DNA from: Ruminococcus_C callidus
GTDB lineage: Bacteria; Bacillota; Clostridia; Oscillospirales; Ruminococcaceae
Direction: 5' to 3'
NCBI RefSeq assembly: GCF_049562855.1
Contig: NZ_CP186925.1
Span: forward strand, 1,426,001-1,490,000
Length of the DNA: 64,000 nt
Positions 48,462 to 57,678 of this stretch are shown one piece after another. Positions within the stretch are counted from its first letter, which is position 1, and each line of letters begins with the position of its first letter. A program made the position numbers and the translations under genes. The notes under the pieces were generated by a model, which worked only from the letters and a program-made list of their open reading frames with translations, was not told where the DNA came from and ran no database searches.

Positions 48462-49490
48462 TCAACTAAAATTGTCTGCGGATACAAATCCAGTTACGTA
48501 TTTCCCAACTGGTGTCTTTCCACAGTTTTCAGCTTTTGTGGTAATACGAAATCTACCAAGACCACACTTGATACCATCATAGATATAATACGTACCAGGG
48601 GATAACATAGCTGCCGGAGTAGCAGTAGAATCATTTGCAAATAGCTGTGTTTTCTGCTTTGTCAATTTTACTGCCTGCCCCTTTTTCCAATCATATCGGA
48701 TTGAAGTCTGAGGTTTCGAACTAGTAGATGCTGTTACATTTTTAGACTTAGCAATCCATGCACCTGGAGAACTCTTTGTCTTTGTAACATTTACTGCCGT
48801 AGATGTTTCATTATAGATATAGTAGGTACCAGGTTTTACAGTTACCCTTCTGTTCTTATCAGAAACCGCATCAGAAGCACTTATATAGCCGTATACGCTA
48901 GTTACAACATGATATTGCTTACCTGTACTGGTACTTGCTGTAGATGACGCTGAGGGCTTTGTGGACGCTGTAGTTGTACTCTTTGCACCAATCAGTTTAT
49001 TAACCTCATGACAAATGTAGTTTGCCTTGGACTTGATGTATGGTCCTGGGCAATTTGTATTTGCAAACATCTCGTGAAATGTCAATGTGCCATTCTTTGT
49101 ACCATCGTAGTACAATTTTGAAATGCCATTTCGCTTGCATACGTCTGCACACCATTTAATGAGCATATTCAGATCTGCGTCAGAGATGGGCCAGTTGCCG
49201 CCCTTAGATGAGTTTGCAACTTCGATTGTAACTGCTCTCTGGTCATTCCAAGCACTGGAAGATGTCCACGCACGATTTTTCTCTTCGACTACCAATCCAA
49301 GCTTACCGCCGCTCAGAACATAGTTTGCAGACATATCACGACCTACTGTAGCTACATAGTTGAGCAGGTTTTCAAATGAGATGACTCCAGCAGCATGGTG
49401 GATTGTGATCTTAGAGATCTTTTCAGTTCGGACATTATACTTTGTAGACAGATGTACTTTGGATACTAATGGACTATTTGTAAATGCCAT
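48462..49490 (-). CDS. N-acetylmuramoyl-L-alanine amidase endolysin
   Basis: The 342-residue protein has an N-terminal amidase_2 domain (ISKITIHHAAGVISFENLLN, RAVTIEVANSS, TLTFHEMFANTNCPGPYIKS) with the zinc His residues and the late H...C/K region. A Ser/Thr/Ala linker leads to two related beta-rich wall-binding repeats (each with PGTYYIY). It cuts peptidoglycan between N-acetylmuramate and the stem peptide at lysis. There is no signal peptide, so release depends on a holin. Confidence 0.92.
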   Translation of the reverse strand: MAFTNSPLVSKVHLSTKYNVRTEKISKITIHHAAGVISFENLLNYVATVGRDMSANYVLSGGKLGLVVEEKNRAWTSSSAWNDQRAVTIEVANSSKGGNWPISDADLNMLIKWCADVCKRNGISKLYYDGTKNGTLTFHEMFANTNCPGPYIKSKANYICHEVNKLIGAKSTTTASTKPSASSTASTSTGKQYHVVTSVYGYISASDAVSDKNRRVTVKPGTYYIYNETSTAVNVTKTKSSPGAWIAKSKNVTASTSSKPQTSIRYDWKKGQAVKLTKQKTQLFANDSTATPAAMLSPGTYYIYDGIKCGLGRFRITTKAENCGKTPVGKYVTGFVSADNFS

Positions 49491-49609
49491 TACTCATCAT
49501 CACCTTTTCCGTTGTTTAGTTCAACTTCCATTTCGTCAGATACGGTGTCAACCTGCTCCGACAGACTAGTTTCCGATGTCAGTGTTTCCAAATCCTTTTC
49601 ATCAGACAT
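49490..49609 (-). CDS. Very small acidic phage protein (39 aa)
   Basis: The frame encodes MSDEKDLETLTSETSLSEQV and ends NNGKGDDE. Its stop overlaps the endolysin ATG (TAATG) and its start overlaps the upstream stop, strong evidence of translation. Function unknown. Confidence 0.65.
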   Translation of the reverse strand: MSDEKDLETLTSETSLSEQVDTVSDEMEVELNNGKGDDE

Positions 49610-50054
49610 TGATCTCATCCCCTAATTCATCGATGTTTACCCAGCCAATAAGCTTGCTGTGAATACCAGCATGGATACAAGCATCTGTAATTCGTACTCG
49701 ATTGTTGATTGTATCATCAGACCAGATAGCAACTGAGCCCATATAGCGATATGCTGGATTTGTTGCTACACATGATGCATACAGCCGGATGCCATTTTCA
49801 TTTGTGTAAGTCTTTCCTGCTTTTAAGTCAGATCCAGTTGCAGGTGCTACCGGAACTGGCTTTTCAGGTTCTGTTTCCACAGCAATTTCTGTAGTAGTGG
49901 TTGTTGCATTTTCTGAAACAACATGTTCAGCATCTGCTTTCTTACGTCCGCGCTTTGGCTTTTGCTTTGGAGCAGGCTCTGTGATTGTTGTATCAGTAAC
50001 CTGCTCTGTCATATTAGAAACTTCCAATGTCTCTGTGATTTTATTTTCAGTCAT
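49602..50054 (-). CDS. Phage protein with AT-hook-like N-terminus and SH3-like domain
   Basis: The 150-residue product has a Thr/Glu-rich N-terminal half with KQKPKRGRKKAD, an AT-hook-like basic motif, then a domain of about 75 residues (AGKTYTNENGIRLYASCVAT, then IGWVNIDELGDEINV) like bacterial SH3 or phage tail-accessory folds. It is next to the endolysin. A virion or wall-binding role is possible. Confidence 0.6.
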   Translation of the reverse strand: MTENKITETLEVSNMTEQVTDTTITEPAPKQKPKRGRKKADAEHVVSENATTTTTEIAVETEPEKPVPVAPATGSDLKAGKTYTNENGIRLYASCVATNPAYRYMGSVAIWSDDTINNRVRITDACIHAGIHSKLIGWVNIDELGDEINV

Positions 50055-50072
50055 ATGAAATGACCACCTTTC

Positions 50073-50468
50073 CTATGCTTGCAATTTGTACCATAGCATC
50101 CTTGTTAAGATGCGTACTCTTGCTTGACGTGGTTTATCCTTTATCTCATTGTATACATATATAAGGTGACGTGCATCTTTGCTGTCATAGTAGGAATCAT
50201 ATACAGCGTCACAAACTGCCTTATCCTCAATAGAACAAAACATATCTCGAATGACAGTAGCTTCATATTCATCTTCAGCATCTCGCCACATCTCACACTC
50301 AGGGCTTGTACCATGCACAGCACATGTAATTGCGTCAGAATGTAGCAATTTGTTATTCATATCGTTTGCAAGAGATCTTGCTTCCCTCGCAATTCTGGAA
50401 ACATCTGCGTACACGTTTTCAGATGATTCCAAATATCTCCGAAACTCTACATCATTCCCAAACGACAT
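50073..50468 (-). CDS. Hypothetical phage protein
   Basis: The 131-residue helical product starts MSFGNDVEFRRYLESSENVY and includes HGTSPECEMWRDAEDEYEAT. Start chosen at 50468; it overlaps the upstream gene. No family recognised. Confidence 0.62.
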   Translation of the reverse strand: MSFGNDVEFRRYLESSENVYADVSRIAREARSLANDMNNKLLHSDAITCAVHGTSPECEMWRDAEDEYEATVIRDMFCSIEDKAVCDAVYDSYYDSKDARHLIYVYNEIKDKPRQARVRILTRMLWYKLQA

Positions 50469-51390
50469 TATCATCACCACAATCATCTAGTGTAATGGAT
50501 TCCCACTTTTCTGCAAGATTATCTAATATAGACTCTACTGGATCTGCACACTCAGATGATACGTTACAACTATAGTATTGCAGTGCTGAAATGTAATCCT
50601 GAATTGCTGGATATGCTTGTGTGCACGAAAGGTCTGCTGAATTATATGAGATTGCAGTATCTGTATACTTACTAAGATCATCTAGATCAGCTATCAGCAT
50701 ATCTCTGTAAGTGGTCAAAGTTGCATTATCTGATCCACCAGACCAGATTTCATTCATTACGGCAATCAGAGCAGTTAGTGCACAGCTAGTTACCACACTT
50801 AGATCAATATCACACTCAAAATCATCTGTTACATCGATGACGTAATCATCTCCAAGATCTGTAATCTCAAACATTGCAAGATCTTCGGGTATCATGTCAA
50901 GAAAAGCATCATCATTCAGCACATTGCACAAATCATCTAGTGTCTGGGCAGGGGTGTAATTGGCATTTATACCAACACACCGAACTGAAATTTCTTTCGC
51001 AGACACGATCTTTTGTAGTTTTACCTTCATAGAATGTGCTGATTTTACCTCTTGAAACTCTGCATCAGGGTAAACTTCACGAAGCGTCTTTAATAATTCA
51101 TCCTGAAAATTCTTTTCTGGGATATTTGTCAGTGTGATTTTCTTCTTACCCTTTGGAATGATTTCCACATCCCATGCACCCTTATGCTTTTCATTTGGTT
51201 TCATTGTACACTCTGCTACATCTCCACCAATATGCAGTTTACTGGTAACTTCACCATCTTTACCCTGCTTGACATCTGACATCAAACCAGAATCACAGAT
51301 CTTATCGATCAGCTTGAAAAATGTTTCTGATAACTGTTTTAGAAACTTAGCAGCATCAGATAAAATACTACAGTTAATTGATTCACTCAT
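50452..51390 (-). CDS. Hypothetical phage protein, possibly virion-associated
   Basis: The 312-residue acidic protein starts MSESINCSILSDAAKFLKQL after GGAGGAATCAATT. The N-terminal 120 residues look alpha/beta (ITLTNIPEKNFQDELLKTLR), the rest acidic. It lies between head genes and the endolysin and shows no enzyme motif. Confidence 0.6.
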   Translation of the reverse strand: MSESINCSILSDAAKFLKQLSETFFKLIDKICDSGLMSDVKQGKDGEVTSKLHIGGDVAECTMKPNEKHKGAWDVEIIPKGKKKITLTNIPEKNFQDELLKTLREVYPDAEFQEVKSAHSMKVKLQKIVSAKEISVRCVGINANYTPAQTLDDLCNVLNDDAFLDMIPEDLAMFEITDLGDDYVIDVTDDFECDIDLSVVTSCALTALIAVMNEIWSGGSDNATLTTYRDMLIADLDDLSKYTDTAISYNSADLSCTQAYPAIQDYISALQYYSCNVSSECADPVESILDNLAEKWESITLDDCGDDNVVWE

Positions 51391-51418
51391 AATTGATTCC
51401 TCCATATAAACAAAAAAA

Positions 51419-51474
51419 GCACCTGAACAGGTGTGCATATCCTGCTCAGGTGCCTATTCATTCATATATAAGGT
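51419..51474 (-). promoter_or_regulatory. ACCTTATATA motif followed by a strong terminator hairpin
   Basis: The minus strand reads ACCTTATATA (51474-51465), then 11 nt, then the stem GCACCTGA/TCAGGTGC (51446-51453 with 51419-51426) and seven T. It terminates the head-gene transcript and may provide a new start for the gene at 50452. Confidence 0.6.
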
Positions 51475-51486
51475 GCAACTGTAAGA

Positions 51487-51828
51487 TTACTTACGACGTG
51501 CTACACGCTTAATCTGCCGACCTGCTCTGCGATTAGTAGATGCAGATACGGCTTTCTTCTTACTGGTAATGGTGGTGCAAGACTCTACAGCATCTTCAGT
51601 ACCCTCTGCCTCGACAACGTAAGAATCCTCACCAATATCGAATGTTACAGATGTATCATCTGCGGTTACATCTACATCTTCGCCAGTAACTTCTGACACC
51701 AGATCTGCGACATCTTCTGCCTCAAACAGCAGTTCAGATGCCTCCGGTGCTACGTCAGTATCAGCCATTACTCTGCGACCTTTAACAGCGGACTTTGCCG
51801 CTACCTTACGATTCATCTTGATCTTCAT
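51487..51828 (-). CDS. Head-associated protein: acidic core with releasable basic C-terminus
   Basis: The 113-residue product has a basic N-terminus (MKIKMNRKVAAKSAVKGRRV), a very acidic core, and KKKAVSASTNRRAGRQIKRV ARRK at the end. V-S-A-S would separate an acidic body from an 18-residue Arg/Lys-rich peptide. It sits beside the neck and capsid genes. I infer that the prohead protease releases a DNA-neutralising peptide. Confidence 0.6.
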   Translation of the reverse strand: MKIKMNRKVAAKSAVKGRRVMADTDVAPEASELLFEAEDVADLVSEVTGEDVDVTADDTSVTFDIGEDSYVVEAEGTEDAVESCTTITSKKKAVSASTNRRAGRQIKRVARRK

Positions 51829-51851
51829 AGGAATTGTGCCTCCTGTATATT

Positions 51852-52562
51852 TTAGTTTAAAACAACTAGATTGCTGCTAATTTGACTCAGTTCATTTCGG
51901 ATTGTTTCTAGTTCAGTGTTTGCCTCATCTAAAAGCGTTTCACCATCAAGAGTTACGTTTGAACCCTCTACTCGGTATTTTGATCTTGTCCGACCTAATG
52001 CTTTTTTCATGTTTGCTTCACTTAACCGGAGCAGGTAATCGATCCATGTTTGGCTTTTTATCTCTGATACATCATGTAATACTGGAATGTATCGGATTGT
52101 TACCGCAGGTGGTACTGGATCTTTATGAGCACAATACACAACCTGATTCTGATTATCATAATGCCACTGAAAATCTGTTGCCAGGCAATTTCGTACTTGA
52201 GCTAATGCCATCTCTCTCATGATGGGATCAATATTTACAATGTTGCCTTGTCCGACCGGATTATAAACATTGACTGCCGCACCAACTTGAAATACATTAC
52301 CACTTTCAATGGATGTCAGATTTAAGCCTAGTCTTGGATATGCAGCTTGTACATACTGCACCCTTACCGTTTCTATTCCTACTTTGAGCAGGTCTATTCT
52401 TGGAGAATATGGGACTGTTTTCTCAACCGGAGTTTTCATATACCGTTGCAATTCTCGGAATGCAATGTTTACTGCTTCCTCTACTTGAAGTCCCTCTACA
52501 TTTTTATTAGCTGGGAATCCCAGCATAAATGACACCTGAGATACAACCTCTTGCATTGTCAT
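51852..52562 (-). CDS. Neck / head-completion protein
   Basis: The 236-residue product has EEAVNIAFRELQRYMKTPVE and the C-terminal TIRYIPVLHDVSEIKSQTWI, KKALGRTRSKYRV and LLDEANTELETIRNEL, a pattern seen in head-tail connector proteins of contractile-tailed phages. Its place next to the capsid gene supports the call. Confidence 0.65.
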   Translation of the reverse strand: MTMQEVVSQVSFMLGFPANKNVEGLQVEEAVNIAFRELQRYMKTPVEKTVPYSPRIDLLKVGIETVRVQYVQAAYPRLGLNLTSIESGNVFQVGAAVNVYNPVGQGNIVNIDPIMREMALAQVRNCLATDFQWHYDNQNQVVYCAHKDPVPPAVTIRYIPVLHDVSEIKSQTWIDYLLRLSEANMKKALGRTRSKYRVEGSNVTLDGETLLDEANTELETIRNELSQISSNLVVLN

Positions 52563-52612
52563 GTTGTAGGACTCCCTTCACTAATAAAACTTGATCATTT
52601 TATATGAGATTA

Positions 52613-53005
52613 TTATTCCTTACTGGTTGCCGCTTCTTTTTCTTTCACTTCTACGGTAAAGCCCTGATTCTTCAGAGCCGCACCAGCTTCCATGTACCAG
52701 AATGCTTCCATGTAGCTTTCTACAGTGAACTCTACTTCCTTAGCACCCTTAGCGTTATCCTTACCAACAACAGCCAGCTTGAACTGTGCAAGCGGTACTG
52801 GGTACGGGAATCCAGTAGTTGCATATGGTTCCATCAGATCAATGAAACCAAATCCAGTTACATGCGTATCATATACGGTACCCTTATATGCCGGAGTATC
52901 TATGTAAGCGTTTGTTGGTGCAAATGTCGGACAGATCGGAGATGCAAACTTAATTGCTTCCGGATTTGCCGGACCAGTGTATGTGATCTTGACTGTATAT
53001 GCCAT
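52613..53005 (-). CDS. Head-associated structural protein
   Basis: The 130-residue product starts MAYTVKITYTGPANPEAIKF and ends in a Lys/Glu tail. It lies directly downstream of the capsid gene and after GAGGTGATATAGAA. Compact beta-rich sequence fits a decoration or head-completion protein. No family named with certainty. Confidence 0.55.
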   Translation of the reverse strand: MAYTVKITYTGPANPEAIKFASPICPTFAPTNAYIDTPAYKGTVYDTHVTGFGFIDLMEPYATTGFPYPVPLAQFKLAVVGKDNAKGAKEVEFTVESYMEAFWYMEAGAALKNQGFTVEVKEKEAATSKE

Positions 53006-53052
53006 TTCTATATCACCTCATGTGTTATTTTCTGTTTTCTGTATTGGTCTGA

Positions 53053-54489
53053 TTAATAAGTACCAACAATTCTACCACTAGCAATAGTAGCCGGATTTAC
53101 GATTTCCATAGCGTACATTGTAGCGTAACCTTGCTGTACAGATGCGTTTGCCAGACCAATAGCGTCAGTGTTTGTAAACGGCATGTACTCACCAAACAGA
53201 GCAGAGTTTCTGCGGATGTCGTTAGACTTGCAGCACATTACCCATTCATTCGGATCATATGTCGGATCTACATAGATTTCAAACTGATCCAGCTTACCAG
53301 ACTTGTACGGACCTACAGTGTCATCAATAGATGCAGAAGAGAATCCGTTTACCATCCGCAGGTAAGATTCTACGTTAGTACCTACAATCAGACGGTTTGG
53401 TCTAGTCAGGTTGGTTCTCTGGTAGATGCTGTTGGATGCTTGATTCAGCTTCAGCTTAAACTGATTGATGTAGTCAGACGGTACAACAGAACCAGACATG
53501 ACCGGAGAAGCATCCCAATTATATGCAGGATTGTATGCAGCCGCATTCTTCAGCTTCTTGAAACCAGCAGTGTTGATTTCAGCAGTTAGCTCAGAGAATG
53601 CTGCGTCCTTGGACATATCGCCAATATTAGCACCATATTCCTGCTGTGCTGCGAATGCACTGTAGATTGACCAGTAGCAAGCCAGCTCGTGTGCGTCTGC
53701 TACCAGGTTGATTTCATCCAGATCCAGATAACCCTTAGCCATCTGTGCACCATATTCATCCTGTGCGTTCGGACCTACAGTTTCATTATCATACTGGTAA
53801 GTTGCCTTTACGGTGTCACCAGCAGCGATAGTAATCGGAGTTGTGAACTTAATTGCACCAGTGCTGTAGTCGATAGAACCCTTAGATGCACCCTCGCTGT
53901 CTAGGATAGAACCTGCTCCGTCATCGGTATACTCAGTGGTTACGCCTACTAGATTGGTAGAAATTGTTACAGAGTTCGGAAGTACCGGAAGATATGCCAG
54001 AGTACCAGTTGTGAAAGAACCAGTTGCAGACTCTACAATTTCGTTCTTTACTACTCGACCAGTGAAGTTCGGATCAAATCCCTGTTTGTTTACAAACGGA
54101 GTAGACAGAATAGAACCTCTCTGAGTTTCACCCTTGGTGTTCTCTGCTACAAACTTGAAATACGGGATCAGCTGCTGACGAGATTTCATTGCTACAGAAC
54201 CGAATACATCCAGTACAAGCAACTGCTGTACGAACATCGGCAGGAGCTCCATGAAATCTGGACGAGCTGCAATGTTAGAGGTGTTTGTTGCACCCATAAT
54301 GGATGTACGCTTACCCATACGATTGTAGTTTGCCATGATCTGCTGTGCGAATGCTCTACGCTGTGGATCTAGCTTTGCCATTGTTGCATTTCGAGTTGCA
54401 CCTTGTTTTGTGCGTGCATTTGCAGTAATGCTTGTACCAGCGGTGATCTTACGCTGTGCTGGTGTCTTATGTGTTGCCTTAATAGTCAT
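53053..54489 (-). CDS. Major capsid protein (HK97 fold, T4 gp23-like)
   Basis: The 478-residue protein has a basic N-terminal arm with I-T-A-G and I-T-A-N (candidate cleavage sites at about residues 18 and 23), then LDPQRRAFAQQIMANYNRMG and VFGSVAMKSRQQLIPYF. Residues 165-240 form an Ig-like insertion (LPNSVTISTNLVG, GSIDYSTGAIKFT), as in gp23-type capsids. It follows the protease/scaffold gene in transcription order. It is the shell subunit of the virion. Confidence 0.83.
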   Translation of the reverse strand: MTIKATHKTPAQRKITAGTSITANARTKQGATRNATMAKLDPQRRAFAQQIMANYNRMGKRTSIMGATNTSNIAARPDFMELLPMFVQQLLVLDVFGSVAMKSRQQLIPYFKFVAENTKGETQRGSILSTPFVNKQGFDPNFTGRVVKNEIVESATGSFTTGTLAYLPVLPNSVTISTNLVGVTTEYTDDGAGSILDSEGASKGSIDYSTGAIKFTTPITIAAGDTVKATYQYDNETVGPNAQDEYGAQMAKGYLDLDEINLVADAHELACYWSIYSAFAAQQEYGANIGDMSKDAAFSELTAEINTAGFKKLKNAAAYNPAYNWDASPVMSGSVVPSDYINQFKLKLNQASNSIYQRTNLTRPNRLIVGTNVESYLRMVNGFSSASIDDTVGPYKSGKLDQFEIYVDPTYDPNEWVMCCKSNDIRRNSALFGEYMPFTNTDAIGLANASVQQGYATMYAMEIVNPATIASGRIVGTY

Positions 54490-54523
54490 GTATTATCTCA
54501 CTCCTATAATTGGAATATTGGAA

Positions 54524-55930
54524 TTACATTGTTACAAGATCATTTGTTTCGTAGTCGTCTGTATCATCACATTCATCAATGATATACAATGGCTCTACCA
54601 TATCTGCGGTTGCCATGTTTGATGTGCTTGTAGCACTATTTACCATTTTCTGTAAATCGTCTACAGTTGTGCTTGCTGTGATACTAAGACTACCTGGATT
54701 TACACCTAATGCAGAAGCATATATATCTGCATATGCTGCTTGGAATGACTGCAAAGTTTGCTTACAAGTACGAAGTTCAGAACGTAGCTTTCGATTTGTT
54801 TCATCAAGGTTTGATGTGCGTGTCTCTAAGTCTGTACTAGCTGTGACGGTTTCACGCATTTGTGACTTTAGACTTGCAATGATCTTTTGCTTTTCTTGAA
54901 GTTCGTCTGCACTCGCTTCAACCCTCTGTTTATATATAAGGTTTTTCTTTTTCACGTCAGATAACTGTGTCTTAATTCGTTTATTTTCTTTTTGCAGTGC
55001 TGTATAGTCTGACTGCTCAGATTTGAGCTGTCCCATAATATCGCACATCTGACTGCTTGTAATTCGTTTTAATGTTCTGATCTTTCTGCTTGCAGAGATT
55101 GTCTCTTTTGCATGATTGTGCATCATCTTATCTTTTTCCTGAGACAGTGTCTTTGTAGACTCCATAAGGCGAATGCATAAATCTGTCATTGCTTGAATCT
55201 TTTCTTTTGCAAATTCAGGATCTATATCTGATGTGGTTTCTGTAGATGCAGTAAGCTTATCCTTTTGTGTTTGAAGCATTTTATATGTATCAGATTGTTT
55301 TGCAAATTGAGATTGAATTACGTCAATTGCAGTACTGGATGTGATTGCAGAAATGTTATCCCGAACCACCTTGCAGACAGATTGATACTTCTTTCGGTCA
55401 TCTGTATTTGTAGATGCTGCAATTGCTGTAAACTTTGGGATTGATTCCGGATATGCTGGGAAAGATACTAAGTCATATCCACGGAATACAAATGTTTCAG
55501 GATCTACAGAGTTATCGACAATATCCCCTGCTCCACGAATGGAAATGCCAAACTTTACTCCAGCGTCAATAAACGTCTTTACAATTTGTCCTACAGGTGT
55601 ACCTACCAGGTTAAATTCACCATAGACTTTTCCGTTATCATCAATGGACATATCGGTCATGACGATACATCCGTTTTTGAAATCCATGCAGTTTGGATCT
55701 TCTGGGTGTCCTAGAAATCCAATGAACCATCCATTTTCAATACCCTGTTTATAATCATCAGACTCTAAGACAGTATGGATTACTTCATCAGTAATATCTA
55801 AGCCGTTGTTATTTGTAATTCTTGCATCTAATACTTCTCCAGAATATGTTCCGATTATCGTAGTAGGGATGCCTGTATCTGCATTTACAGATTTATTTTT
55901 TATTTGTACGTTCACGCTGAAATCCCTCAT
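54524..55930 (-). CDS. Prohead protease fused to scaffold/core domain
   Basis: Residues 1-170 are a prohead-protease domain: IENGWFIGFLGHPEDPN (His), VKFGISIRGAGDIVD (nucleophile Ser) and FRGYDLVSFPAYPESIP, matching the T4 gp21/herpes assemblin-type fold. Residues 180-468 are coiled-coil scaffold. The scaffold is dotted with (V/I/L)-x-A-S motifs: IAAST, LTAST, ISASR, VEASA, VTAST, ITAST, about six sites. The protease would digest its own scaffold and trim head proteins at maturation. Unlike T4, protease and core are one polypeptide. Confidence 0.85.
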   Translation of the reverse strand: MRDFSVNVQIKNKSVNADTGIPTTIIGTYSGEVLDARITNNNGLDITDEVIHTVLESDDYKQGIENGWFIGFLGHPEDPNCMDFKNGCIVMTDMSIDDNGKVYGEFNLVGTPVGQIVKTFIDAGVKFGISIRGAGDIVDNSVDPETFVFRGYDLVSFPAYPESIPKFTAIAASTNTDDRKKYQSVCKVVRDNISAITSSTAIDVIQSQFAKQSDTYKMLQTQKDKLTASTETTSDIDPEFAKEKIQAMTDLCIRLMESTKTLSQEKDKMMHNHAKETISASRKIRTLKRITSSQMCDIMGQLKSEQSDYTALQKENKRIKTQLSDVKKKNLIYKQRVEASADELQEKQKIIASLKSQMRETVTASTDLETRTSNLDETNRKLRSELRTCKQTLQSFQAAYADIYASALGVNPGSLSITASTTVDDLQKMVNSATSTSNMATADMVEPLYIIDECDDTDDYETNDLVTM

Positions 55931-56265
55931 TTCTTTAGAACTTTGTTTGTTAGTCGAACTAATCCGCCGACAAGTAGTGTCTTTGCAAATTCCTTTATTA
56001 TTCCGGATTCGATTGGTTCTAGGCTGTCGTCAGAATTAGATAAGGTTTCACAAGTGGAATCTGCAATGTCAGATACTTCTTGTACAACGTCAGTTTTTAC
56101 TTGAATCTGATCTGCATGGTTTGAATTGATGTTATAGACGGAATCTCCGATTACAATTTGTATATTGTTATCGTCCTCATGTAGTTCCAATGGATAAGGT
56201 CCTAATTCATCTATCTGAGAAAGAAAATCTAACAGTGCAGGTGTAGTGAATACAATTTCATCCAT
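55927..56265 (-). CDS. Hypothetical structural-region protein
   Basis: The 112-residue acidic product starts MDEIVFTTPALLDFLSQIDE and ends in a basic amphipathic helix (LLVGGLVRLTNKVLKK). It overlaps the protease gene by 4 bases (ATGA). Function unknown, possibly head assembly. Confidence 0.6.
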   Translation of the reverse strand: MDEIVFTTPALLDFLSQIDELGPYPLELHEDDNNIQIVIGDSVYNINSNHADQIQVKTDVVQEVSDIADSTCETLSNSDDSLEPIESGIIKEFAKTLLVGGLVRLTNKVLKK

Positions 56266-57663
56266 TTATGAATCCACCTCTTTCAGAGTATATGTGATTT
56301 TCATAGTCTTATCGGATGTTTTGGTGATTGGTGTTTCTAGGTTGTTTATTGTTGCTAGGTAGTTTGATAAAATGTTATAATATGATTTACCGTTTATATT
56401 GGGATCCCCGGCTAAGTATCCGAGCTTACATTTAGATATTGGTATTGGTTTACTACTCATTGTGCTATACGTTTCTACAGCACATAATTTATTTAGCTCT
56501 GTATCAAATACCGCATTATGATAGTCAGATACAGAAGACTCTAGGACATAGTATATTTTACCGGATTTAATTATGCGTGGATACAAAATATAAGTGTTAA
56601 TTTGCTCGATTGTATCATAGGCTTCTCCGTTTATTGCATTGTCATCTAACTTAAACCAGCAAACTCGTCTAGCATAATAGGTTTTGGCTACAAGGTCAAA
56701 TGCATAGAAACGCCCCAAATAGATACATCCAGTAACCAAACTAATATTTGAATTAAACGGATTTTTAACTTCATAGGATTTTATGATTTCACATGTATGT
56801 ATATCTACATTGTAAATTTGAAGTGTATCCCCAGAACGTAACGTTGAACTATCACGGGATTTATTACAATATAGCCACAAGGTTTCAGACTCCGGATCAA
56901 ACCACTTATATATATAACTATTTGGAAATGATATGTTTAAAGTTTTCATAGCCGTAGGAGAAGAACTATAAGAATTATTTAAGTTAGAATCAAATATGCT
57001 TATACTTGAAGCATATAGTTTTCGCACTATTATCTGTATGCTAGATGGACTAGTAGCTTTTATAGAATATGAAACATCAGACGTTAGGTCCGCATAAAAT
57101 GTACATTCGCTAGATCCAACATACGCACTATCTTTATCAAATCTGGGAAAAACTGTACCAATGTTATAGAACAGCGAACCATACGATGTATTTGTTCCAG
57201 ACGTATCTGAATTATTGAAAAATCCATATCCACCGTTTTGTGATGTTAAACACACACTAGAAATCGTACCATTTCCTTGAGATGTCTTAAAATCATATAC
57301 AAATTTTGCTGTCTTAGTTGTACTAGAAATACTAGTTTCTAAAAGGTTACAGTCACCTCTGACTTTATTAGTCCCTGAATTCAAAGTGTTATATACACCG
57401 CATGCGGTTAAGGTTGTTCCAGCAGGTGCAAATAGTGTGTTTTTATCTTCTGGTATTGTTTTGTCAAAGCACAATAAGCCACCACAGTATTTTTTAACTA
57501 ATGGATCACTACCACTCAAAAATATGTCAGAAGAAGTCCAATACCCGATCGGTCTGAATATCTCAGACAGTGCATTTGTGACAATGTTGTGTTTCTCATA
57601 GACTTCTGTATTGTTTGTTTCTACATCAGTCAATTCTATTTTTGTATAGCCTTTTAATGCCAT
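56266..57663 (-). CDS. Tail or fibre-associated protein
   Basis: The 465-residue product starts MALKGYTKIELTDVETNNTE and has VYEKHNIVTNALSEIFRPIG, an H-N-x-x-T-N motif shared with the two downstream-type tail proteins (57679, 59232). The remainder is beta-rich with many Ser/Thr/Tyr, as in receptor-binding or fibre-cap proteins. Exact role unknown. Confidence 0.6.
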   Translation of the reverse strand: MALKGYTKIELTDVETNNTEVYEKHNIVTNALSEIFRPIGYWTSSDIFLSGSDPLVKKYCGGLLCFDKTIPEDKNTLFAPAGTTLTACGVYNTLNSGTNKVRGDCNLLETSISSTTKTAKFVYDFKTSQGNGTISSVCLTSQNGGYGFFNNSDTSGTNTSYGSLFYNIGTVFPRFDKDSAYVGSSECTFYADLTSDVSYSIKATSPSSIQIIVRKLYASSISIFDSNLNNSYSSSPTAMKTLNISFPNSYIYKWFDPESETLWLYCNKSRDSSTLRSGDTLQIYNVDIHTCEIIKSYEVKNPFNSNISLVTGCIYLGRFYAFDLVAKTYYARRVCWFKLDDNAINGEAYDTIEQINTYILYPRIIKSGKIYYVLESSVSDYHNAVFDTELNKLCAVETYSTMSSKPIPISKCKLGYLAGDPNINGKSYYNILSNYLATINNLETPITKTSDKTMKITYTLKEVDS

Positions 57664-57678
57664 AATTTACATCACCTA

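Noticed and set aside
48462..49490. Prohead-protease site in the endolysin (V-T-A-S)
   Set aside because: The motif lies in a Ser/Thr/Ala-rich linker where it can arise by composition, and an endolysin is not expected in the head.
5278..51828. Genome-wide reassignment of TGA as a sense codon
   Set aside because: TGA ends many clearly complete genes in tight overlaps (ATGA junctions at 16717, 18599 and 24485-type stops), so at most local recoding is possible.
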